DNA of 64,000 bases, taken from assembly GCF_900114435.1 (NCBI RefSeq), contig NZ_FOZK01000003.1:558001-622000 (forward strand), given 5' to 3'. Each line of letters opens with the position of its first letter. Positions within the stretch are counted from its first letter, which is position 1. Under the pieces are notes generated by a model that saw nothing but the letters and a program-made list of their open reading frames with translations, did no database searches and was not told the DNA's origin. Position numbers and translations under genes: made by a program. Below, piece by piece: positions 16,896-24,128 of the stretch. The stretch is from Halomicrobium zhouii (GTDB lineage: Archaea > Halobacteriota > Halobacteria > Halobacteriales > Haloarculaceae).

Positions 16896-17996
16896 ATGAC
16901 ACCGTATCGCGCAGGCATCGTCGGCACCGGCGGCATCGCCGGGATGGGCATCCTGGGGATGCACGAGGAGGACGAACTCGGCCAGCAGAAGGTCGAGGCG
17001 AGCCACGCGGGCGGCTACGACGCGACGGACGGGATAGAACTCGTCGCCGTCGCGGACGTGGACGAGGAGAAGCTCCGGCGCTTCGGTGACGTCTGGGGAA
17101 TTCCCCAGGAACGGCAGTACGTCGGTCACGAGGCGATGCTCGCGTCCGAGGACCTCGACGTCGTCTCCGTCTGTACTCCCTCCTTCCTCCACCACGACCA
17201 CGTCGTCGACGCGGCCCGTTCGGCCGCCGACCCGGCCGTCGTCTGGTGCGAGAAACCCATCGCCGCCGCTGTCGCCGACGCCGAAGAGATGGTCGCCGCC
17301 TGTGAGGAGACCGACACGGCGTTGCTCGTCAACCACTCGTTCCGGTTCACCGAGAAACTCCAGCGGCTCCGTGAACTGGTCCAGGAGGAGGGGATTCTGG
17401 GCGAGGTTCACTCGGTCACCACCCAGTTCCGCATGGAACTCCTGCGAAACTCGACGCACCTGCTCGACACGCTCGTCTACCTGCTCGACGCCCGCGCCGA
17501 CCAGGTGTCGGGGTACATCACCGGGGAGAACGAGGCGATCGACTCGCTCGGCGCCGACCGGGAGGTCGACGACGCCGGTGGCGGCGGGTTCGTCGTGATG
17601 GACGACGGCACCTTCGTCACCGTCGACTGCACCGTCCCGCGGGCCGACTCGTCGATGCTGCTGAACTTCGTGGGCAGCGAGGGCAAACTGTACGTGAACA
17701 ACGACGACGGCGAGTGGCGCTACTGGCGACTGGAGGACGGCGACCACGTCGAGGCACCACTCCCGGGCATCGACGGCTCCTGGACCTGGGAGGACGACTA
17801 CCAGCGGGCGTTCGCCAACGCCGCCCGCCACGTCGAGGAGCTGCTCGACGGAACGGCCACCAATCGGTCGACGGGGCGGGAGGCGACTCGCTCGCTGGAG
17901 ATCATCGTCGGCTTCTACCTCTCACACTACACCGGCGGCCAGGTCGACGTTCCGCTCGAACGACCGCTCCGGGACGTCGAGATAACCTCCTGGTAG
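16896..17996 (+). CDS. Gfo/Idh/MocA family NAD(P)-dependent oxidoreductase
   Basis: 366 residues. The N-terminal Rossmann fold starts AGIVGTGGIAGMGILG, followed by VSVCTPSFLHHDHV and the family signature CEKPIAAAVADAEEMV with the conserved EKP. The C-terminal alpha/beta domain contains the substrate-side residues FRMELLRNSTHLLDT. These enzymes oxidise or epimerise sugars, inositols or their derivatives. It follows the enolase-superfamily gene by 59 bases on the same strand, so the two may serve one sugar-acid or polyol pathway. The substrate is unknown. Confidence 0.9.
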   Translation: MTPYRAGIVGTGGIAGMGILGMHEEDELGQQKVEASHAGGYDATDGIELVAVADVDEEKLRRFGDVWGIPQERQYVGHEAMLASEDLDVVSVCTPSFLHHDHVVDAARSAADPAVVWCEKPIAAAVADAEEMVAACEETDTALLVNHSFRFTEKLQRLRELVQEEGILGEVHSVTTQFRMELLRNSTHLLDTLVYLLDARADQVSGYITGENEAIDSLGADREVDDAGGGGFVVMDDGTFVTVDCTVPRADSSMLLNFVGSEGKLYVNNDDGEWRYWRLEDGDHVEAPLPGIDGSWTWEDDYQRAFANAARHVEELLDGTATNRSTGREATRSLEIIVGFYLSHYTGGQVDVPLERPLRDVEITSW

Positions 17997-18067
17997 CCGC
18001 GGTTCCACGTGTCGGCGCCGCGTCCGGAAGCGCAGGGTTTCTTGGTCGAATGCGACAAGGACCGGCC

Positions 18068-19129
18068 ATGGACGAACGACGACGCGAGTTCCTGGACGAC
18101 CTGCTGGCGACGGCCAACCCCTCGGGGTACGAGACCGCCGGCCAGCGGGTCTGGATCGACTACGTGAGCGAGTACGCCGACGACGTCCGGACGGACGACT
18201 ACGGCAACGCCGTGGCCGTCCTGAACGGCGACGGCGACAGCGAGGTCGCCTTCGCCGGCCACGGTGACGAGATCGGCTTCATCGTGCGTGACGTCACGGA
18301 CGACGGCTTCGTCCGCATCGCTCGCATCGGCGGGTCGGACAAGACCGTCTCGCGCGGGCAGCACGTCACCGTCCACACCGACGACGGGCCGGTCTCCGGC
18401 GTGATCGGTCAGACGGCGATCCACCTCCGGGACCGCGACGACGACTCCGTGCCGGAGATCAGCGAACAGCACGTCGACGTCGGTGCGACGGACAGCGACG
18501 AGGCCGAGGCACTCCTCGACCGCGGCGACCCGATCACCCTCGACCAGTCGGTCACCGAGCTCGCGAACGGCCGCCTGGCCGCCCGCGGGATGGACAACCG
18601 CATCGGCACCTGGGCGGCCGCCGAGGGGTTGCGTCGTGCGAGCGAGCGTGGTACCGACGCGACGGTGTACGCCGTCTCCACGGTCCAGGAGGAGGTCGGC
18701 GTCCAGGGCGCCAAGATGGTCGGCTTCGACCTCGACCCCGACGCCGCCGTCGCGGTCGACGTCACCCACGCCACGGACACGCCCGACTCGCCCGGCAAGC
18801 ACTCCTCCGGCGTCGAACTCGGCGGCGGTCCCGTCGTCGCCCGCGGCAGCGCGAACCACCCGGTCCTCGTCGAGGGGTTCCGCGAGGCGGCCGACGGCGA
18901 CGACATCGACGTCCAGTTGCAGGCGACGGGGAGCCGGACCGGGACCGACGCGGACGCCTTCTACACCTCCCGCGGCGGCATCCCCTCGCTCAACCTCGGC
19001 CTGCCGAACCGGTACATGCACACCCCCGTCGAGGTGATCGACCCCGACGATCTCGACGCGGTCGCGGATCTGCTTGCCGGCTTCGCGGTGCGAGCCGAGG
19101 AATTCGCCCCATTTAGCGTCTCGATATAG
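18068..19129 (+). CDS. M42 family aminopeptidase/endoglucanase-like metallopeptidase
   Basis: 353 residues, related to TET-type dinuclear zinc or cobalt aminopeptidases that degrade peptides released by the proteasome. Metal ligands fit H in FAGHGDEIGF, D in ARGMDNRIG, the E-E pair in VSTVQEEVGVQG, D in VAVDVTHATDTP and H in NRYMHTPVEV. ATG at 18068 is chosen as the start closest to the conserved DDLLATANPSGYE; an in-frame ATG at 18050 is possible. It lies downstream of the sugar gene pair and upstream of lsm, each with its own gap. Confidence 0.9.
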   Translation: MDERRREFLDDLLATANPSGYETAGQRVWIDYVSEYADDVRTDDYGNAVAVLNGDGDSEVAFAGHGDEIGFIVRDVTDDGFVRIARIGGSDKTVSRGQHVTVHTDDGPVSGVIGQTAIHLRDRDDDSVPEISEQHVDVGATDSDEAEALLDRGDPITLDQSVTELANGRLAARGMDNRIGTWAAAEGLRRASERGTDATVYAVSTVQEEVGVQGAKMVGFDLDPDAAVAVDVTHATDTPDSPGKHSSGVELGGGPVVARGSANHPVLVEGFREAADGDDIDVQLQATGSRTGTDADAFYTSRGGIPSLNLGLPNRYMHTPVEVIDPDDLDAVADLLAGFAVRAEEFAPFSVSI

Positions 19130-19176
19130 GAGTGCAAGCGGTACGTTTATGCACGAGTCGCCAGCCCGTTAGTGGT

Positions 19177-19359
19177 ATGAGTGGAAGACCGCTCGACGTG
19201 CTGGAGGCGTCGCTGGGCGAGACCGTCACAGTGTCACTCAAGGACGGCGAGGTATTCGAAGGCGAGCTCTCGGGATACGACCAGCACATGAACCTGGTCA
19301 TCGAGGGCGAAGACACAACGATTATACGCGGCGACAACGTCGTTTCCATCAACACATGA
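19177..19359 (+). CDS. lsm: Lsm (Sm-like) RNA-binding protein
   Basis: 60 residues, a minimal archaeal Sm protein that forms a ring binding U-rich RNA. Sm1 is [20 protein letters not shown] with YDQHMNLV, and Sm2 is [15 protein letters not shown] element (acgtttatgc) about 27-35 bases upstream of the ATG gives a leaderless transcript. The stop overlaps the start of rpl37e (ATGA). The lsm-rpl37e pair, here followed by purF, is a conserved archaeal arrangement. Confidence 0.95.
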   Translation: MSGRPLDVLEASLGETVTVSLKDGEVFEGELSGYDQHMNLVIEGEDTTIIRGDNVVSINT

Positions 19360-19529
19360 CTGGCGCAGGAACTCCGAGTCAGGGCAAGAAGAACACGACC
19401 ACGCACGTCAAGTGTCGCCGCTGTGGCGAGAAATCCTACCACTCGAAGAAGGGCGTCTGTGCGTCCTGCGGCTTCGGGAAGTCCGCGAAGCGCCGAGACT
19501 ACGCCTGGCAGAGCAAGTCCGGCGAATAG
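19356..19529 (+). CDS. rpl37e: 50S ribosomal protein L37e
   Basis: 57 residues, a small zinc-binding protein of the large ribosomal subunit. Zinc ligands are [11 protein letters not shown] and [11 protein letters not shown]; the tail ([13 protein letters not shown]) is basic. It starts inside the lsm stop codon (four-base overlap) and ends nine bases before purF. The basic composition stands out against the acidic neighbours, as expected for an rRNA-binding protein. Confidence 0.95.
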   Translation: MTGAGTPSQGKKNTTTHVKCRRCGEKSYHSKKGVCASCGFGKSAKRRDYAWQSKSGE

Positions 19530-19538
19530 CTCCACACT

Positions 19539-20981
19539 ATGCACGAAAAGTGCGGCGTCGTCGGCATCGCACTTGACGACCGAGACGCCGCCCGACCTCT
19601 CTACTACTCTCTGTACGCCCTCCAGCACCGCGGCCAGGAGTCGGCGGGCATCATCACCCACGACGGGTTCCAGCAGCACGACCACGTCGAGATGGGGCTC
19701 GTCGGGGACGCGTTCGCACCCGACGACCTGGCGTCGCTGAACGGCGCCAACGGCATCGGTCACGTCCGCTATCCCACCGCAGGGAGCGTCGACTCCTCGT
19801 GTGCCCAGCCCTTCTCCGTCTCGTTCAAGTCCGGCTCGCTCGGGCTCTCGCACAACGGGAACCTCGTCAACGCCGGCGAGATTCGCGAGGAACTCGCGGA
19901 ACTGGGCCACGCGTTCACGAGCGACGGCGACACGGAAGTCATCGCCCACGACCTGGCGCGCAACCTCCTCGAGGCCGACCTCGTCCGTGCGGTCAAGCGG
20001 ACGATGTCCCGGATCCACGGCTCGTACTCGCTGACCATCATGCACGACGAGACCGTGATGGGCGTGCGCGACCCCGAGGGCAATCGCCCGCTCTGTATCG
20101 GCGAACTGAAGGACGGCTACGTGCTCGCCTCCGAGTCCGCCGCGATCGACACCCTCGACGGAGAACTCGTCCGGGACGTCCGACCGGGCGAACTCGTCGT
20201 CCTCCACGACGACGGGTCGGGCTACGACACCTACCAGCTCATCGAGCAGGAGAACACGGCCCACTGCTTCTTCGAACACGTCTACTTCGCGCGGCCGGAC
20301 TCCACCATCGACGAGAAGCTGGTGTACGACGTCCGGCGGGAGCTGGGCCGGTCGCTCTGGGAGGAATCGGGCATCGAATCCGACGTCGTCCTGCCCGTGC
20401 CCGACTCCGGGCGCGCGTTCGCCTCGGGCTACGCCGAGGCGGCCCAGGACGCCGGCAGAGACATCGAGTTCGCCGAGGGACTGATGAAGAACCGGTACGT
20501 CGGCCGGACGTTCATCATGCCGACCCAGGACGAGCGCGAGCGGGCCGTCCGGCTGAAGCTCAACCCGATCAAGTCCACCATCGAGGGGCGAACCGTCACT
20601 ATCATCGACGACTCCATCGTCCGCGGCACCACCTCCAACCAGCTCGTCGAACTGCTCAGGGACGCCGGGGCCGAGGCCGTCCACGTCCGCATCGGCGCAC
20701 CGAAGATCCTGGCACCCTGTTACATGGGCATCGACATGGCGACCCGCGAGGAACTGATCGGCGCCGAGAAAGGGGTCGACGAGATACGCGAGGAGATCGG
20801 TGCCGACTCGCTGTCGTACCTCTCCATCGACGCCGTCGCAGGCGCCCTGGAGACGAGCGAGTCGGACCTCTGTCTCGGCTGTGTCACTGGCGAGTATCCC
20901 TACGAGATCGAGGGCGAGGAGACGGACCGGGACGTTCAGCGGCCAGTCATCGGCGGCGGTGAAGTCAGCGCCGACGATTAG
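19539..20981 (+). CDS. purF: Amidophosphoribosyltransferase (first step of purine synthesis)
   Basis: 480 residues; makes phosphoribosylamine from PRPP and glutamine. The N-terminal glutaminase nucleophile is Cys5 (MHEKCGVVGI), so a four-residue propeptide must be removed. HRGQESAGI and GNLVNAGEIREEL are further glutaminase motifs. The PRPP-binding loop is TIIDDSIVRGTT. Cysteines in HCFFEH, APCYMG and LCLGCVTGE match the four ligands of the 4Fe-4S type of PurF (Bacillus-like), so the enzyme is probably oxygen-sensitive. It is nine bases downstream of rpl37e and likely cotranscribed. Confidence 0.97.
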   Translation: MHEKCGVVGIALDDRDAARPLYYSLYALQHRGQESAGIITHDGFQQHDHVEMGLVGDAFAPDDLASLNGANGIGHVRYPTAGSVDSSCAQPFSVSFKSGSLGLSHNGNLVNAGEIREELAELGHAFTSDGDTEVIAHDLARNLLEADLVRAVKRTMSRIHGSYSLTIMHDETVMGVRDPEGNRPLCIGELKDGYVLASESAAIDTLDGELVRDVRPGELVVLHDDGSGYDTYQLIEQENTAHCFFEHVYFARPDSTIDEKLVYDVRRELGRSLWEESGIESDVVLPVPDSGRAFASGYAEAAQDAGRDIEFAEGLMKNRYVGRTFIMPTQDERERAVRLKLNPIKSTIEGRTVTIIDDSIVRGTTSNQLVELLRDAGAEAVHVRIGAPKILAPCYMGIDMATREELIGAEKGVDEIREEIGADSLSYLSIDAVAGALETSESDLCLGCVTGEYPYEIEGEETDRDVQRPVIGGGEVSADD

Positions 20982-21066
20982 ATCGCTCCCGGACCAACAC
21001 GTTCGGCGGGTGGACGTGCCCGACAGTGCGAAATTTTGAGTGGCCCGTCCCCGTCCCTTCGATCAC

Positions 21067-21264
21067 ATGAACCTCGAACTCGTGCTGGCGCTCCTGACCG
21101 GTCTGGTCGCCGGCGCACTGTTCCGAACGCTCCAGATCCCGATCCCGGCACCGCCGAACCTCGCCGGCATCCTCGGCATCGTCGGCATCTACCTGGGGTA
21201 CAAACTCGTGGAGTGGGCCGACGTCGGCGTCGACCTGCTGGGAATGCTGAACGAGCTCGTCTAG
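21067..21264 (+). CDS. XapX domain small membrane protein
   Basis: 65 residues with two hydrophobic helices (LVLALLTGLVAGALF and IPAPPNLAGILGIVGIYLGYKLVEW). The PIPAPPNLAGI centre is the XapX signature. These small proteins have no settled function. The 3' end overlaps by four bases the 3' end of the convergent gene at 21261-21593. Confidence 0.85.
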   Translation: MNLELVLALLTGLVAGALFRTLQIPIPAPPNLAGILGIVGIYLGYKLVEWADVGVDLLGMLNELV

Positions 21265-21593
21265 TACCAGTCGAATTTCTCCCCGTCGAGAGCGAGCACG
21301 AGGCCGAGCGTGAGCGGGACGGCGGCGACGGTTACTGCACCGACGCCGGCCAGCATCGCGTCGAATCCGAAGACGCTCCGGATGTCGAGCACGAACGTCG
21401 TCGACAGCGCGACGAGCGTCGTGAATGAGGCCACCGCGCCGAAGCCGAAGGAGCTACGGGCGAGTTTTCGTCGTCCCGTGGTTCGATACCGGTCACGTTC
21501 GAGGGTGCGAAACACCGCGACGAGAACCGCAGTGAAACCGCCGAAGAAGACGAGACTCACGGCGACAGTGCCGAGCGCGACTGTACCGACCAT
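21261..21593 (-). CDS. Small membrane protein, unknown
   Basis: 110 residues with three hydrophobic helices (about 5-27, 50-70 and 78-102) separated by a basic loop (RTLERDRYRTTGRRKLARS). I do not recognise the family. It precedes a convergent XapX gene and lies 40 bases downstream of the DUF420 gene on the same strand, so the two could form a small membrane-protein operon. Confidence 0.65.
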   Translation of the reverse strand: MVGTVALGTVAVSLVFFGGFTAVLVAVFRTLERDRYRTTGRRKLARSSFGFGAVASFTTLVALSTTFVLDIRSVFGFDAMLAGVGAVTVAAVPLTLGLVLALDGEKFDWY

Positions 21594-21632
21594 GTCAACG
21601 GGGTCAGTATCGCACGTAATGAGCGTTCCGGC

Positions 21633-22193
21633 TCAGTAGACCACGTACAGGAGCAGGTAGACGACGATGCCCAGCGCGAAGGAGACGAGCCAGAGGACGG
21701 CCGCGACGCGGCCGACGCGGGGGTGGTTCGTGGCGGGGAGTTCGGCGACGGGATAACTGTAGGCGAGCAACAGGACGTAGTACAGCAGGGGGAGACAGAC
21801 GATGGCCAGTCCCATGTGGACGACCAAGATCGGGAGGTAGAGGGACGTCTCGACCCACCCCGGGCCGGCGAAGTGGGTGGGGCCGACGAGCGAGACGCGG
21901 TAGAGGTAGAGCACCAGGAAGGCCAGGAAGAGGCCGAATCCGGTGAGCATCAGGCGGCGGTGGCGGTCGACGTTCCCTCGCTTGATCGCGCGTAGCCCAG
22001 ACAGGACGACGACGATGGCGAGCGCACTGATCGCGGCGTTGACCGGCGGAATCGCGTCGAGGACGACCTCGGGTGCGCGGGGAAGGACCGCGGCCGGAAC
22101 GTAGCCGCGGACGGCACCGACGACGAGGGCGAGCGACACGATCGTAAGCAGGGCAGTCAGCGACGGAATCCGGTCGCGGACCTGCAGCTCCAT
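21633..22193 (-). CDS. DUF420 membrane protein
   Basis: 186 residues with about five transmembrane helices. RHRRLMLTGFGLFLAFLVLYLYR and the histidine-bearing segment LPILVVHMGLAIVCLPLLYY are typical of DUF420, a family often near respiratory oxidase or SCO-type genes and suspected to act in oxidase assembly. Here there is no oxidase nearby. I chose ATG at 22193 because upstream residues are polar and not membrane-like. It is divergent from bcp, with 82 bases between. Confidence 0.8.
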   Translation of the reverse strand: MELQVRDRIPSLTALLTIVSLALVVGAVRGYVPAAVLPRAPEVVLDAIPPVNAAISALAIVVVLSGLRAIKRGNVDRHRRLMLTGFGLFLAFLVLYLYRVSLVGPTHFAGPGWVETSLYLPILVVHMGLAIVCLPLLYYVLLLAYSYPVAELPATNHPRVGRVAAVLWLVSFALGIVVYLLLYVVY

Positions 22194-22275
22194 AGTGGGT
22201 GGTGGCCGTCGGGAGACAAGCCGGTTTCCTTCTCGGGATGGCCAGCGTTTTGTCCCGCGCGTCCCGACGGCCACC

Positions 22276-22731
22276 ATGCTCGACACCGGCGAAGTCGCTC
22301 CCGAGTTCGAACTGACCGACCAGGAGGGCGAGCCCGTCGCCCTCTCGGATTACGCCGACCAGCGCGTCGTCCTCTACTTCTACCCGCGCGCCGACACACC
22401 CGGCTGTACGACCGAAGCCGCCGGCTTCCGCGACACCCTGGCTGAGTTCCAGGCACGAGACGTCGCGGTCCTGGGCATCAGCGACGACCCGGTCGCCGAC
22501 CTGGCGGCGTTCGCCGAGGAGTACGACCTGTCCTTCCCGCTGCTCTCCGACGAGGACGGCGAGGTGGCCAGCGCCTACGACAGCTACGGCGAGAAGAACA
22601 TGTTCGGCGACACCTTCGACGGCGTCTTCCGGAACACGTACGTCGTCGGGACGGACGGGACGATAACGCACGTCTACGAGGACGTCGACCCGGAAGGCCA
22701 CGCCGAGGAACTCCTCGACGACCTGGACTGA
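22276..22731 (+). CDS. bcp: Bcp/PrxQ-type peroxiredoxin
   Basis: 151 residues; thioredoxin-fold thiol peroxidase that reduces H2O2 and organic peroxides. The peroxidatic cysteine is in YPRADTPGCTTEAAG. The resolving cysteine found five residues later in E. coli Bcp is alanine here and no other cysteine exists, so this is a 1-Cys form that needs an external thiol. The catalytic Thr and Pro of the TPGC loop are present. It is divergent from the DUF420 gene. Confidence 0.93.
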   Translation: MLDTGEVAPEFELTDQEGEPVALSDYADQRVVLYFYPRADTPGCTTEAAGFRDTLAEFQARDVAVLGISDDPVADLAAFAEEYDLSFPLLSDEDGEVASAYDSYGEKNMFGDTFDGVFRNTYVVGTDGTITHVYEDVDPEGHAEELLDDLD

Positions 22732-22755
22732 ACGGTCCGGGGTTTTCTCGAACCC

Positions 22756-22950
22756 TCAGTCCGACGGCTGGCGGCCGTTGCTACCGCGTGAACCAACGGT
22801 AGCGCCGGTGAGCGGCGCTATCGGTCTGTCGACGTCGGGATTGCACTCCCGGCAGGTCCACCTGATCGTTCGGTGCGTCATCGATTCTGATCGTTCGCTG
22901 TGGCGCCATACCTCCGACACGGTGGCACCGCAGTCGTCGCACTCTGGCAT
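22756..22950 (-). CDS. Small zinc-finger protein
   Basis: 64 residues with two C-x2-C knuckles, MPECDDCGATV and WTCRECNPD, about 25 residues apart, forming one predicted zinc site. The rest is polar, with a Gly/Ser/Arg-rich tail. The ATG at 22950 is supported by a clear TATA element (cgtatatac on the minus strand, about 22975-22983) 25-30 bases upstream, so the mRNA is leaderless. Small CPxCG-like proteins are common in haloarchaea; the partner is unknown. It converges on bcp. Confidence 0.7.
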   Translation of the reverse strand: MPECDDCGATVSEVWRHSERSESMTHRTIRWTCRECNPDVDRPIAPLTGATVGSRGSNGRQPSD

Positions 22951-23125
22951 GTTACCTGTTATCACACACCGCCAGTATATACGTCCTTCCCTAAACGGCC
23001 ATGAACCGGTTGGGAACGGCTGAATATCCCTAATACAATTGAAGGTCACGAAGGCAGCCCACCCCAGTGAGTCTCGGTACCTCGTCACAATAACGCACAC
23101 AAATCCCCGGCCCGACGTTCGACGC

Positions 23126-23839
23126 ATGCCGGACGCCTTCGGCCGCGCGATCCGCGACTGGGACCGGGACGAGCAGAACGAGCCGCTGCTGCAGCGCGAC
23201 GGGGAGCAAGTCCTCGAACACCCCATCGAGGCGTTCTACTTCGGCGAGTTCGACGCCGAGAGCGACTACGGCTCCTGGCTCGAATTGTGGCTGGACGGGC
23301 CACTGCTGGATCTGGGTGCCGGCGCCGGCCGGGACGCGCTTCACTTTCAGGACCGCTTCGAGACGGTGGCTATCGAGGTCAGCGACCACCTCGTCGAGAC
23401 GATGGCGTCCCGGGGCGTCGAGGACGCTCGGCGTGGGAACATGTTCGAACTCCGCGAGCAGTTCGAGGCAGGACGGTTCCAGTCGGCCCTCGCCCTCGGG
23501 ACCCAGCTGTGCCTCGCGGGTTCCATGCAGGGCCTCCGGACGTTCCTCGCCGACCTCGCCCACGTCACGACGCCCGACGCCACCGCCGTCGTTCACAGCT
23601 ACGACCCAGGTGCCGACGGCATCGAGGACCTGCTCGGATTTCGGGACGATCCGACGCCGGGCCTCGCTCATCGCGTTCAGTGGTTCGAGTACGAGGACGA
23701 GGTGGACGAGGCGCTCTACTTCAGACTGTTCAGCCCCGCCAAATTGCGCGAGGCAGCAGACGCTACTGGCTGGAAAGTGTGCGAGGTACGACGACCGTTC
23801 GACCCGGTCAGTTACCGGGCGGCGTTGGAAAAACGATAG
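23126..23839 (+). CDS. Class I SAM-dependent methyltransferase
   Basis: 237 residues. SAM motif I is LLDLGAGAGRDALHF (about residues 57-71), followed by an acidic motif II region (ETVAIEVSDHLVETM) and a motif IV region (FQSALALGTQLCLAG). The fold is that of small-molecule methyltransferases; the substrate is unknown. I chose ATG at 23126 because residues upstream are basic and unlike the family. The 3' end is followed by the hairpin array that separates it from the convergent cdc48 gene. Confidence 0.85.
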   Translation: MPDAFGRAIRDWDRDEQNEPLLQRDGEQVLEHPIEAFYFGEFDAESDYGSWLELWLDGPLLDLGAGAGRDALHFQDRFETVAIEVSDHLVETMASRGVEDARRGNMFELREQFEAGRFQSALALGTQLCLAGSMQGLRTFLADLAHVTTPDATAVVHSYDPGADGIEDLLGFRDDPTPGLAHRVQWFEYEDEVDEALYFRLFSPAKLREAADATGWKVCEVRRPFDPVSYRAALEKR

Positions 23840-23877
23840 TGGCGGGGCGGTCGCGGAAGCGGTGAAACGAGCAGACC

Positions 23878-24110
23878 GCGACCGAAGGTCGCCGAAAGAT
23901 GCGCAGCATCTTTCGAGCCTTCGCTCACTCCGTTCGCGAAGACGCGGTTTCACTTCTCGCGAGGCGAAGCCGAGCGAGAAGGACGTTGGTAGCGTAGATT
24001 TTTACGACGAGAGGTGCCCACAGGGGCGCGAAGCGCCCCGAGGACACCCGAGGTGGTTCGAAAGAGCGCGGAGCGCTCTTTCGTCATCACGAGAGAGCGA
24101 AGCTCTCTCG
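23878..24110. repeat. Array of GNA-triloop hairpins between convergent genes
   Basis: Seven stem-loops lie in 233 bases and six of them have a three-base GNA loop closed by C-G. They are 23878-23892 (6-bp stem, GAA), 23893-23915 (10 bp, GCA), 23953-23981 (8 bp plus tandem G.A mismatches plus 3 bp, GAA), 24023-24039 (7 bp, GAA), 24059-24083 (11 bp, GGA) and 24090-24110 (9 bp, GAA). The seventh (23919-23941) has an 11-base loop. A 7-bp outer stem pairs 23862-23868 with 23947-23953. Stem sequences differ, so this is not a simple duplication. GNA triloops are known for exceptional DNA hairpin stability. Confidence 0.85.
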
Positions 24111-24119
24111 AACGAAAGT

Positions 24120-24124
24120 AAAAA
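24120..24124 (-). terminator. T-run after cdc48
   Basis: Five T residues on the minus strand begin five bases after the cdc48 stop, immediately before the hairpin array. Archaeal polymerase stops at such T-runs, so this is the likely end of the DUF7127-cdc48 message. The array beyond it would catch read-through. Confidence 0.5.
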
Positions 24125-24128
24125 GGGA

